Source of the DNA: Desulfobacula sp.
GTDB lineage: Bacteria > Desulfobacterota > Desulfobacteria > Desulfobacterales > Desulfobacteraceae
DNA: 10,322 bases
Assembly: GCA_011390085.1 (NCBI GenBank)
Contig: JAABTB010000053.1
Span: 1 to 10,322, forward strand
Direction: 5' to 3'
Position 1 is the stretch's first letter; each line of letters opens with the position of its first letter. The notes beneath the pieces are model-generated. The model had not been told where the DNA came from. It did no database searches and was given only the letters and a program-made list of their open reading frames with translations. Both the position numbers and the translations under genes were made by a program. This document shows positions 1 to 6,498 of this stretch, piece by piece.

Positions 1-1552
1 GGATGATGAGACTCGGCCCCTCTCCCACTGTCGTTCCTCCTCCCATGGATTCAGACGCATTTTTAAACAGATTGAACATTACCTGCTGAATTTTGCTCTC
101 CTCACAGAACACCGCCGGAAGATCAGGGCTGTATTCCCGGACAATATCCATATGTTTGGCATCATGGGTTTTGTTCAAACCAAAATCATTTTTTACAAGG
201 TCAAGGGTTTTGTCCGCCAGCAGGGCCAAATCGACTTTTTTTCTGGAGGCATCGCTTTTTTTGGCAAAGCTCAACATGTTTTCGATGATCTTTGACGCCC
301 GCATCCCTGCCTGGGTGATGCTGTCCAGGAGGTTTAATATCCCCCGGTTCTCCATGTATCGGCGGATGGCAGGCATGAAAAGATCCAGTTCCCGGGCCGC
401 AGCCTCATTGGCCGGCAAATCCTTTGTCAGCCGGTTATGGATGACCTGGGCGTTCTGGATCATTCCGGCCAGGGGGTTGTTGATCTCGTGGGCCATGCCC
501 GCGGCAAGCCCGCCGACGGACAACATTTTTTCAGACTGGATGATCATTTCCTGGGTCTTTTTGATTTCCGTTATATCATTGACCAGCGCAGCCACGCCGA
601 TGATTTCGCCCCTGGTATCCTTTAAGACCGTATTGTACCAGTCACACAGGATGCTTTTCCCGGTTTGGGTTCTGTTTTTGCGTATGCTGCGATCCCCTCC
701 CCGGCCGGACAAGAGCGCCCGGTAATCTTTTTCAAACGGATGAACCTGCTCCGGGAAAAAAATCAATCCCGATATTCTTTGGCCCACAGCCTCCTGTTTC
801 CTATACCCGAATATGGATTCAGCCGCAGGGTTCCACTCCATCACCCTGAACTCCCTGTCCCAGGAAATGGCGCCCACCGGCGTGTTCTGCAGGTGCACAA
901 AAAGCCGGTTTTCACTTTCCTGGAGGGCTTTTTCTGCTTTTTTCCGCTCCTCCAGCTCTTTTTTCAGCGACGTCAGGGCCTGCTGATAAATTGAAAATAA
1001 GATAAAGGACACAAAAAATACAAAGATCATGGCAATGGAATTATCAAAAAGATAATCCAGCCGTTCTGTTGTTGTCAGGTCCTCGACCGTCAGCAGATAC
1101 ACATTAAAAATCCAGAAAACGGCCATATTGGCTGCAAAATAAAGCACCATGGGACGGCGGCGTTTAAGAAACATCAACGGCATGGCACTCATGAGGGCCG
1201 GGACAAAAACAATGCTGTCCAACATAGTCAGGGGTCTGGTATTCGGTGAGACGAACATCACCATCCATATGGTGCCGAACCCGGCCGTCAGGAGGACATG
1301 GACGGCAAGCCCGTAACGGCCCTTGATGAGAAGGACCAATGCCGACAGCATAACGGCAAAGCCGGCCAGTTCCGTGAAGATGACGGTCCGGCTGAAACCC
1401 AGCATAAAATAGGCATATGCCATGGTGGATAACAGGCACAGGATCACAATAAGGGTGATGATCAGAACAAATTTCGCCTTGAGATAGAGTTCCTTATCCC
1501 CCGGATCATATTGGCTTAAAAAAAATGCCGGGAATCGGTTCATTGGTTTCAT
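1..1552 (-). CDS. Membrane-bound PAS sensor histidine kinase (C-terminus cut off by window edge)
   Basis: Two-component sensor that would autophosphorylate on a histidine and pass the phosphate to a response regulator not present here. Reading the minus strand from ATG 1552 gives 517 codons before the edge. Six hydrophobic stretches (about residues 28-50, 56-76, 82-101, 111-129, 135-154, 172-189) are followed by a charged, probably coiled linker (192-218), a PAS domain (about 215-332, with a WNPAAESIFGY-type core), a HisKA domain with GMAHEINNPLAG (phospho-acceptor His355), and the N-box of the ATPase domain (about 488-500, NLFKNASES) just before the edge. The G-boxes lie outside the window. 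An in-frame TAG two codons upstream fixes the start; AGGA lies only four bases before it, so Met4 is a possible alternative. There is no HAMP domain and no large periplasmic loop, so the signal is probably sensed in the membrane or by the PAS domain. The ligand cannot be told. Confidence 0.93.
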   Translation of the reverse strand, partial: MKPMNRFPAFFLSQYDPGDKELYLKAKFVLIITLIVILCLLSTMAYAYFMLGFSRTVIFTELAGFAVMLSALVLLIKGRYGLAVHVLLTAGFGTIWMVMFVSPNTRPLTMLDSIVFVPALMSAMPLMFLKRRRPMVLYFAANMAVFWIFNVYLLTVEDLTTTERLDYLFDNSIAMIFVFFVSFILFSIYQQALTSLKKELEERKKAEKALQESENRLFVHLQNTPVGAISWDREFRVMEWNPAAESIFGYRKQEAVGQRISGLIFFPEQVHPFEKDYRALLSGRGGDRSIRKNRTQTGKSILCDWYNTVLKDTRGEIIGVAALVNDITEIKKTQEMIIQSEKMLSVGGLAAGMAHEINNPLAGMIQNAQVIHNRLTKDLPANEAAARELDLFMPAIRRYMENRGILNLLDSITQAGMRASKIIENMLSFAKKSDASRKKVDLALLADKTLDLVKNDFGLNKTHDAKHMDIVREYSPDLPAVFCEESKIQQVMFNLFKNASESMGGGTTVGEGPSLII

Positions 1553-1695
1553 GGATTCCTATAGGCCTCAAAAAACAGGTTTCATGGTAATACCTTCCAT
1601 AAATCATTCCATATCGTAGGGAGCAACAAAGAGTCAACCCAAATAATTTTTTGACTTCGGGCCTGAACTTCTTTAAATATCAGGAGATGGAAACG
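1553..1695. promoter_or_regulatory. Divergent intergenic region with back-to-back -35-like boxes
   Basis: This 143-base AT-richer gap separates the leftward kinase from the rightward radical-SAM remnant. AGTCAA (1632-1637) and TTGACT (1651-1656) form a 6-base inverted repeat with a 13-base spacer. Each arm reads as a -35 box for the gene it points towards. For the kinase, TTGACT is followed after 18 bases by the poor -10 candidate TATGGA. For the remnant, TTGACT is followed after 16 bases by TTAAAT (1673-1678), which would leave a very short leader before AGGAG at 1682-1686. The 10-base sequence GGTTTCATGG occurs twice (1545-1554 and 1578-1587). On the minus strand the upstream copy begins a five-codon ORF (MKPVF, stop) preceded by GGAAGG. 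Promoter function is inferred from sequence match only. Confidence 0.35.
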
Positions 1696-2051
1696 ATGAT
1701 TTATGATCCGGGCATTGATCCATGACCCCATTTATTCCCAGATATGTCAGGGCCTCACAAACAGGCGCACTGAAAGCAAAAATCCGGCAGGCCGAGGCCC
1801 TTTTGTCTCCCTGTATCCTTTATCCCCGGCAGTGCCGGGTGGACCGGGCAAGGGATGAAAAAGGGTATTGCGGGGCCGGGGAGATCGCTTCCGTCATGCT
1901 CTGTCTCCAGAACATGGGGTGCTGCAATATCAATCTGGTGACCCCCAGCCATGTGGTGCCCCGGATCTTAAAGGCCCTGGGCATGGCGGCGGGCCTCGGG
2001 CCTGGTTCTTGTCCGGTGAATGAAGGTGAAAGACTTGGCAGAAGGATCTAA
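1696..2051 (+). pseudogene. Broken PflX/COG1313-type radical-SAM gene, catalytic core deleted
   Basis: The family is related to pyruvate formate-lyase activating enzymes and normally carries a CxxxCxxC motif binding a 4Fe-4S cluster and SAM. The frame from ATG 1722 gives 109 residues. Residues 1-53 match the family N-terminus (PRYVRASQTGALKAKI, then CILYPRQC and EKGYCGAG). Residues 54-83 match a much later part (EIASVMLCLQ, then NINLVTPSHVVP). The roughly 50-70 residues expected between them, including the radical-SAM cysteines, are absent without a frame change, with the join near 1880. The usual CxxCPRxC has Tyr34 at its second cysteine. After about residue 92 the protein no longer resembles the family. 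The best ribosome site (AGGAG, 1682-1686) suits ATG 1696, whose frame stops at 1723-1725, so a frameshift near 1720 is also likely. In a neighbouring frame, GLVLVR and a stop near 2017 could be the original tail; this is speculative. It is convergent with murI, five bases apart. Confidence 0.8.
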
Positions 2052-2056
2052 TGGGG

Positions 2057-2863
2057 TTATCGGCCGATCTGTTCAAGCCGGAAGGGTCCGGGCACGGCGA
2101 AGGAGAAAAAGCGTTCAGCCATTTTCTTTTCGCCGGTGGTAAAAAAATTCAACCGGGGCGTCCGACAACTATCCGATATCAGATTATATTCCATGAGGAT
2201 TCTTTTGGTCTGGGCTGCCACGGCATCGGAAGGGTCGATGACGACCAGCCGGTGACCAGCCACCTTTTGTATCATGTCCTTTAAAAACGGATAATGGGTG
2301 CAGCCCAGCACCAGGGTATCGGCCCCCTTTTCCATCATGGGGGTCAGATAACGTTCCAGGAGCTGCCGGGCAGCCTCACTGTCCTGTTCACCCTTTTCGA
2401 CCAGTTCGACGAGGCCGTATCCCGGCTGGATAAATACGTCCACACCGTTTGCGTGTCTTTCAAAGGTCTGTTTGAACAATCTGCCGTTAAAGGTATTTTC
2501 CGTGGCCAGGACCCCGATTTTCTTTGTCCGCGTCTGGAGAGCTGCCGGTTTCAGGGCCGGTTCCATACCGATAAAGGGAATTCCGTATTCCGATCTGAAA
2601 TGGTCAATGGCCACGGCGGTAATGGTATTGCAGGCAATGACAATGAGCTTGCAATTCTGCTCCAGGAGAAATTCAATATGTTTCCGGGCCAGAAACAGGA
2701 TTTCCTCCTGAGTTTTGGAGCCGTAGGGGCAGTTGCCGCTGTCGGCAAAATAGGTGATGGACTCAAAGGGCAAGAGTTTCCTGACTTCCTTGAGAACACT
2801 GAGCCCGCCCACGCCGGAATCAAAAATGCCGATGGGTCTTTGCTGTATGGGGGTTTCCTGCAT
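2057..2863 (-). CDS. murI: Glutamate racemase
   Basis: Cytoplasmic cofactor-independent enzyme converting L-glutamate to D-glutamate for peptidoglycan. The 268-residue protein has the usual family length. It shows the N-terminal IGIFDSGVGGLSV (Asp15 and Ser16 bind substrate in the family), YFADSGNCPYG (about 38-48), the first catalytic cysteine in VIACNT (Cys78) and the second in LVLGCTHYP (Cys188), so both halves of the two-base mechanism are present. ATG 2863 was chosen because AGGTGG lies five bases before it and the conserved domain begins about ten residues in. The frame stays open up to TTG 2956, which would add 31 basic residues unlike the family. It appears monocistronic, lying between two plus-strand pseudogenes. 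A weak promoter may lie just upstream (TTGACA at 2930-2935 with CAAATT 17 bases on). Confidence 0.96.
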   Translation of the reverse strand: MQETPIQQRPIGIFDSGVGGLSVLKEVRKLLPFESITYFADSGNCPYGSKTQEEILFLARKHIEFLLEQNCKLIVIACNTITAVAIDHFRSEYGIPFIGMEPALKPAALQTRTKKIGVLATENTFNGRLFKQTFERHANGVDVFIQPGYGLVELVEKGEQDSEAARQLLERYLTPMMEKGADTLVLGCTHYPFLKDMIQKVAGHRLVVIDPSDAVAAQTKRILMEYNLISDSCRTPRLNFFTTGEKKMAERFFSFAVPGPFRLEQIGR

Positions 2864-3090
2864 CCGTCCACCTAAAAAACCGGGTGTTGTGACAAAATCC
2901 AGCCGCAATTTGACACGGACCTTTGGTTTTGTCAATCTTGCAAAAATAAGCAGCAATACCTCCTTGCCAAGGATTTAAAAATTTTAAGCCTGCCTTAGAT
3001 TAAAAATTATACATTGACAGGCGAATTTCCGGTGATGAAAAGCCATAAAAGGAGGGCGTCTGTTGAAACCGATAAAAAGTCCTGGGCCGA
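2864..3090. promoter_or_regulatory. Intergenic region between murI and the methyltransferase remnant
   Basis: About 225 bases without a convincing gene. On the plus strand TTGACA (2910-2915) and TGTCAA (2930-2935) form an inverted repeat with a 14-base spacer; the second arm is the best -35 candidate for murI on the minus strand. A strong ribosome-site sequence, AAGGAGG (minus strand, 2965-2959), lies two bases before TTG 2956, the far end of the open murI frame, and overlaps a short palindrome CCTTGCCAAGG. On the plus strand a second strong site, AGGAGG (3050-3055), stands before the methyltransferase remnant, but none of the nearby starts joins cleanly to the recognisable protein. The 2970-3015 stretch is very AT-rich. 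Confidence 0.3.
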
Positions 3091-3494
3091 TTGGAAAATC
3101 ATATGAAACCATTGGATTGTTCTACCCTGGCCGATCTTTACTCACGGTTTTTGAAAACCGGAGATACGGTTCTGAACCTCATGGCAGGCTGGGTTTCTCA
3201 CCTGCCTGAGCATGCGGGTCCTGCATCGGTTTACGGCCTGGGGATGAATCCCGCTGAAATCTGGTCATGGGGTTTTCAAACCGGTGGTTCCCGGAAAAGG
3301 CCATCTGGATATGGGCGGATCTGCACGAGTTTGAGCGTCTGGGACTGGTCACCCGGTTTTTTACCGAATCAGGCCGGTTTCACGATATAGAGACCCTGTC
3401 CGTCAGGGGATACCCAAGGCCGGTTGAGGATAAAAATTTCCCCCGGCTCCGGGAGGCTGATCTCGTTTATGTGGTGGCCGGAAAGTCGAATTGA
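3091..3494 (+). pseudogene. Broken class I SAM-dependent methyltransferase, central core deleted with frameshift
   Basis: Two pieces of one recognisable methyltransferase family lie in different frames. The frame from TTG 3091 gives the N-terminal part: LADLYSRFLKTGDTVLNL followed by MAGWVSHLPEH and VYGLGMNPAEI. This matches the family's SAM-binding motif region (usually VLDLMSSWVSHLP, GLGMN), with Asn in place of the usual Asp. From about 3262-3267 the match jumps to another frame: GFSNRWFPEKAIWIWADLHE, then FERLGLVTRFF, a PRPVEDK segment and a final LVYVVAGKSN with TGA at 3492-3494, which is the family's normal C-terminus. The roughly 70-80 residues expected between (SAM-contacting loop, post-I motif, ARVLKPGG-type segment) are missing. 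The true 5' end is unclear: the only strong ribosome site (AGGAGG, 3050-3055) precedes TTG 3063, whose frame differs and soon stops. A working enzyme cannot be made. Its stop is six bases from that of the convergent ATPase gene. Confidence 0.8.
3431..3455 (-). terminator. Possible rho-independent terminator of the ABC transporter operon
   Basis: On the minus strand, about 45 bases beyond the last ATPase stop, CTCCCG-GAGC-CGGGGG can form a six-pair stem (one G-U pair) with a four-base loop, followed by AAATTTTTA. Position and shape fit a terminator, but the stem is short and the sequence also codes part of the methyltransferase remnant, so chance is possible. Confidence 0.35.
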
Positions 3495-3500
3495 GCCGTC

Positions 3501-4484
3501 TCAAAGCCAGCAGGCGGCCCTTTGGCCGGGCGCGCGCTCGGTCAAAGGCGGTTCCTCCCAACGGCAACGGTGCATCACATGGGGGCAGCGGGATTGAAAC
3601 CGGCACCCCAGGGGAGGATCCATCGGATTGGGGGGCTCACCGGCACAGATGATTCTTTTTCTGGCCCTCTGGACAGGCGGATCAGGAATGGGCACCGCCG
3701 ACAGGAGAGCCTTGGTATAAGGGTGAACCGGTGAGTCATAGATGAGATCCCGATCCGCCAGTTCCACTATTTTGCCCGCATACATGATGGCAATCCGGTG
3801 GGAAATATGGCGCACCACGGCCAGGTCATGGGCAATGAAAAGATAGGTCAGCCCGAATTCCACCTGGAGGTCCTGGAGCAGATTGACAACCTGGGCCCGG
3901 ATGGACACGTCCAAGGCACTGACCGGCTCATCGGCCACGATGAATCGGGGTTTTAAGGCCAGAGCCCGGGCAATGCCCACCCGCTGGCGCTGACCCCCGC
4001 TGAAGGCGTGGGGATAGCGGGCACCGGCGTCCGGAGGCAGCCCCACCCGCTCAAGAAGCATCGCCACGGCCTCTGCCGCATCCCGCATATTTTTCACCAG
4101 GCCGTGGACAAAAAGCGGTTCAGCCACAATATCAAAAATTTTAAGTCTGGGATTTAAACTGGCAAAAGGGTCCTGGAAAATCAATTGCATGTGCTTGCTC
4201 AGGGCCCGGACCTGTTCCCGGTCAATATGGGTGATATCCCTTCCCTGGAAATGGATGCTGCCCCGGGTTGCCGGCACCCGCCGTAACACGGCCCGGCCCG
4301 TGGTGCTTTTGCCGGAGCCGGACTCGCCCACCAGCCCCAGGGTTTCGCCGGCATAAACATCGAAGCTGACACCTTCTACGGCATGGACCGTGAGCCGCTT
4401 CCGGCCCCAGAATCCAACCCGTCCGGCATCAAAAAAGACACTGAGATCCTTTACCTGAACAAGGGGGGAAGCTGCCGGGGTCAT
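3501..4484 (-). CDS. DppF/OppF-family peptide/nickel ABC transporter ATPase
   Basis: Second of the two ATPase subunits that power the importer from the cytoplasmic face. The protein is 327 residues, normal for the family. Walker A is GESGSGKST (53-61), the Q-loop is at Gln104, the signature is FSGGQRQR (161-168), Walker B is FIVADEP (181-187, catalytic Glu186), and the switch histidine is His219. The C-terminal oligopeptide/dipeptide domain carries VHPYTKALL and four cysteines spaced C294-x5-C300-x6-C307-x17-C325. ATG 4484 overlaps the preceding ATPase stop as ATGA. The frame is open up to 4643, but those 53 extra codons lie wholly inside the previous gene and lack family similarity, so that start is rejected. 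It is the last gene of the operon. The substrate cannot be resolved among the Dpp, Opp, Nik and Gsi types. Confidence 0.95.
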   Translation of the reverse strand: MTPAASPLVQVKDLSVFFDAGRVGFWGRKRLTVHAVEGVSFDVYAGETLGLVGESGSGKSTTGRAVLRRVPATRGSIHFQGRDITHIDREQVRALSKHMQLIFQDPFASLNPRLKIFDIVAEPLFVHGLVKNMRDAAEAVAMLLERVGLPPDAGARYPHAFSGGQRQRVGIARALALKPRFIVADEPVSALDVSIRAQVVNLLQDLQVEFGLTYLFIAHDLAVVRHISHRIAIMYAGKIVELADRDLIYDSPVHPYTKALLSAVPIPDPPVQRARKRIICAGEPPNPMDPPLGCRFQSRCPHVMHRCRWEEPPLTERAPGQRAACWL

Positions 4485-5506
4485 GGGCGGGGCCCTTTCC
4501 CCACCAGGGCGGGTTCGGCCGGCGGAACCTTTCCCTGGGCCGCACACCAGCAGCGGACATGGCGATCTTCTCCGATGGGGGTAAGGGACTGGTGGCGCCG
4601 GCAGCCCTCTTTTACCTGGTCGCAGCGGGGTGAAAAAGCGCATCCCGCCGGAGGGCGGATCAGGTCCGGCGGAACCCCTTCAATGGAAACCATCCGTTCG
4701 GTGACATCTTCCAGGCTGGGCGTGGCCCGGATCAGGCCCCGGGTATAGGGGTGCACAGGATCGGCAAAGACCCTGTCCGCGTCTCCCACTTCGATGATGC
4801 GGCCGGCATACATGACGGCAACCCGGTGACAAAGCTGGGCCACCACCCCCAGGTCATGGGTGATCAGGATCACTGACACATTGAGCCGGGCCTGGAGATC
4901 GGACAAGAGCTCCAGGATCTGGGCCTGGACCGTCACATCCAGGGCCGTGGTGGGCTCATCGGCAATAATGAGACGGGGCTCGCAGGCCAGGGCAATGGCG
5001 ATCATCACCCGCTGGCGCATGCCTCCGGACAGCTCGTGGGGATATTGGCCCAGCCTTTTTTTCGGGGCATTGATGTCCACCAGTTCCAGGAGTTCCATGG
5101 CCCTGAGACGGGCCGGGCCTTTGTCCATGGACATGTGATGGCAAAGGACCTCGGTGATCTGGGTGCCGATGGTAAAAACAGGGTTGAGGGAGGTCATGGG
5201 GTCCTGAAAAATCATGGATATTTCCTTGCCCCGGACCTGGCGGACATATTTCCGGCCTGCCGGGTCTACCAGGGACCGGCCGTTGAACCGGATGTCCCCG
5301 CCCTCGATGCGGCCGGGGGAGGAGATGAGCCCCATCACGGCCTGGACCGCCACGGTTTTACCTGATCCGGATTCTCCGACAATGCCCAGGGTCTCGCCGT
5401 GGCCGACCTGGAAGCTGACGCCCCGGGAGGCCTGAACCACACCGCCCCGGGTATAAAAATTCACCACAAGATTCTCGACTTCCAGAAGGGGAAGGGAAGG
5501 GGTCAT
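4481..5506 (-). CDS. DppD/OppD-family peptide/nickel ABC transporter ATPase
   Basis: First ATPase subunit of the importer, expected to pair with the DppF-type partner encoded immediately after it. The protein has 341 residues. Walker A is GESGSGKT (44-51), the Q-loop is at Gln101, the signature is LSGGMRQR (159-166), Walker B is LIIADEP (179-185, catalytic Glu184), the D-loop follows at TTALD, and the switch histidine is His217. The C-terminal extension has VHPYTRGLI and cysteines at 289, 295, 302 and 319 (plus 321), with C-x5-C-x6-C as in its partner. All nucleotide-binding motifs are intact. Its ATG overlaps the upstream permease stop as ATGA, and its own stop overlaps the next start the same way, which points to translational coupling and balanced subunit amounts. 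The 20 or so residues after the last cysteine are proline- and glycine-rich and probably disordered. Confidence 0.95.
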   Translation of the reverse strand: MTPSLPLLEVENLVVNFYTRGGVVQASRGVSFQVGHGETLGIVGESGSGKTVAVQAVMGLISSPGRIEGGDIRFNGRSLVDPAGRKYVRQVRGKEISMIFQDPMTSLNPVFTIGTQITEVLCHHMSMDKGPARLRAMELLELVDINAPKKRLGQYPHELSGGMRQRVMIAIALACEPRLIIADEPTTALDVTVQAQILELLSDLQARLNVSVILITHDLGVVAQLCHRVAVMYAGRIIEVGDADRVFADPVHPYTRGLIRATPSLEDVTERMVSIEGVPPDLIRPPAGCAFSPRCDQVKEGCRRHQSLTPIGEDRHVRCWCAAQGKVPPAEPALVGKGPRP

Positions 5507-6498
5507 GGCTGCCGCCTTTCTGTTTCAGCCTTCAGGACCATGGCTTTTCGCATGGAACCGGCCATGTGGCGGGCAAACTGCTTTTCCCTCTCCTGGGGAT
5601 CGGAGATGAGCCTGAGCCAGCTTGCCACCAGGTTGATGGCCAGGACCGTGATCCCAATGGCGCAGCCGGGAATGGTGACCAGCCACCAGGCCATGAACAT
5701 ATAATTCTTACCCATGGAAACATCCAGGCCCCAGGAGGTTGCCGGCGGCTGGATTCCCAGGCCCAGAAAGGACAGGGCTGCCTCGGCCAGGACAATTCGG
5801 GCAAATTCCAGAATGCCCAGGGTCAAAAGAGACGAGGTCAGGTTGGGAAGGATATGTCGGAAAATGATCCGGGGCCACCGGCATCCCACGACCTCGGCCG
5901 CTTCCACATAAGGCGACTGGCGTATGGCCAGGACCGCACTCCGGGTCATGCGGCCATACACCATCCATCCGTTGAGGGACAGGACCAGCACCACCGTGGT
6001 CAGGCTGGGGCCGATGACCGCCAGGATGATCAGGGCCAGAAGAAGTCCTGGAAAGGCGACCTGGGTGTCCACCCACCGCATGATAAAGGCGTCTGTACGG
6101 CCTCCCAGATATCCGGCCAGAAGACCCATGACCACGCCGAACCCGCCGGCCAGGGAAACCACCGAAACCCCCACCCACAATGATACCCGGGAGCCGTGGA
6201 TGGCCCGGGACAAGATATCCCGGCCCAGGTGATCGGTGCCGAAAACATGGCCCCAGGACCCTTTTTCATACCAGACCGGCGGCACCAGCCGGGCGGTCAG
6301 ATCCTGCTCCGTCGGGTCATGGGGTGAAATCAGGGGGGCAAACACGGCCATGAGCACCAGGGCAGTGATCAGGACAACGCCGATGAACCCGGCCGTGTCC
6401 CGCCTCAGCTCCCGGCCCAGTTCCTTAAGTTTATCCACCCATTCGTACCGGCTCCGGCTCAGGGCCTGTTCCAGGTCGTTTGCCTTTGTTTTTGTCAT
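5503..6498 (-). CDS. DppC/OppC-family ABC transporter permease
   Basis: Inner-membrane permease subunit that pairs with the DppB-type protein to form the transport channel. It has 331 residues. A charged cytoplasmic N-terminus of about 36 residues precedes the first membrane segment (about 37-57), followed by PHDPTEQDL and the family's FGTDHLGRDILSR (86-98). Further hydrophobic segments follow from about 105 onward. The EAA loop that docks onto the ATPases is at about 197-219 (YVEAAEVVGC, then HILPN), followed by LSFLGLGIQPPATSWG. The C-terminal tail after LRLISDPQER is about 30 residues longer than in many DppC proteins and strongly basic. The start overlaps the preceding permease stop as ATGA. 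Confidence 0.95.
   Translation of the reverse strand: MTKTKANDLEQALSRSRYEWVDKLKELGRELRRDTAGFIGVVLITALVLMAVFAPLISPHDPTEQDLTARLVPPVWYEKGSWGHVFGTDHLGRDILSRAIHGSRVSLWVGVSVVSLAGGFGVVMGLLAGYLGGRTDAFIMRWVDTQVAFPGLLLALIILAVIGPSLTTVVLVLSLNGWMVYGRMTRSAVLAIRQSPYVEAAEVVGCRWPRIIFRHILPNLTSSLLTLGILEFARIVLAEAALSFLGLGIQPPATSWGLDVSMGKNYMFMAWWLVTIPGCAIGITVLAINLVASWLRLISDPQEREKQFARHMAGSMRKAMVLKAETERRQP

Noticed and set aside
93..725. A 210-codon plus-strand open frame
   Set aside because: It is antisense to the histidine kinase, whose PAS, H-box and N-box motifs are clear in the minus-strand frame.
2972..3000. AT-rich near-palindrome (TTTAAAAATTTTAA)
   Set aside because: Low-complexity A/T symmetry without a G/C-rich stem; expected by chance in an AT-rich spacer.
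3035..3106. A short plus-strand ORF starting MKSHKRRASVETDKKSWADW
   Set aside because: Only 23 codons, no ribosome site in place, and it cannot be joined to the methyltransferase frame without assuming another frameshift. It may be a scrap of the original N-terminus.
3491..3504. TTGAG-CCGT-CTCAA hairpin between two convergent stops
   Set aside because: The five-pair stem has no T-run on either side, too weak to call a terminator.
4485..4643. A 53-codon N-terminal extension of the DppF-type ATPase
   Set aside because: It overlaps the preceding ATPase gene entirely, is Pro/Arg-rich without family similarity, and the ATGA overlap at 4484 gives a normal start.
5566..6183. A 205-codon plus-strand open frame
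   Set aside because: It lies wholly antisense to the DppC-type permease, with low-complexity shadow composition.
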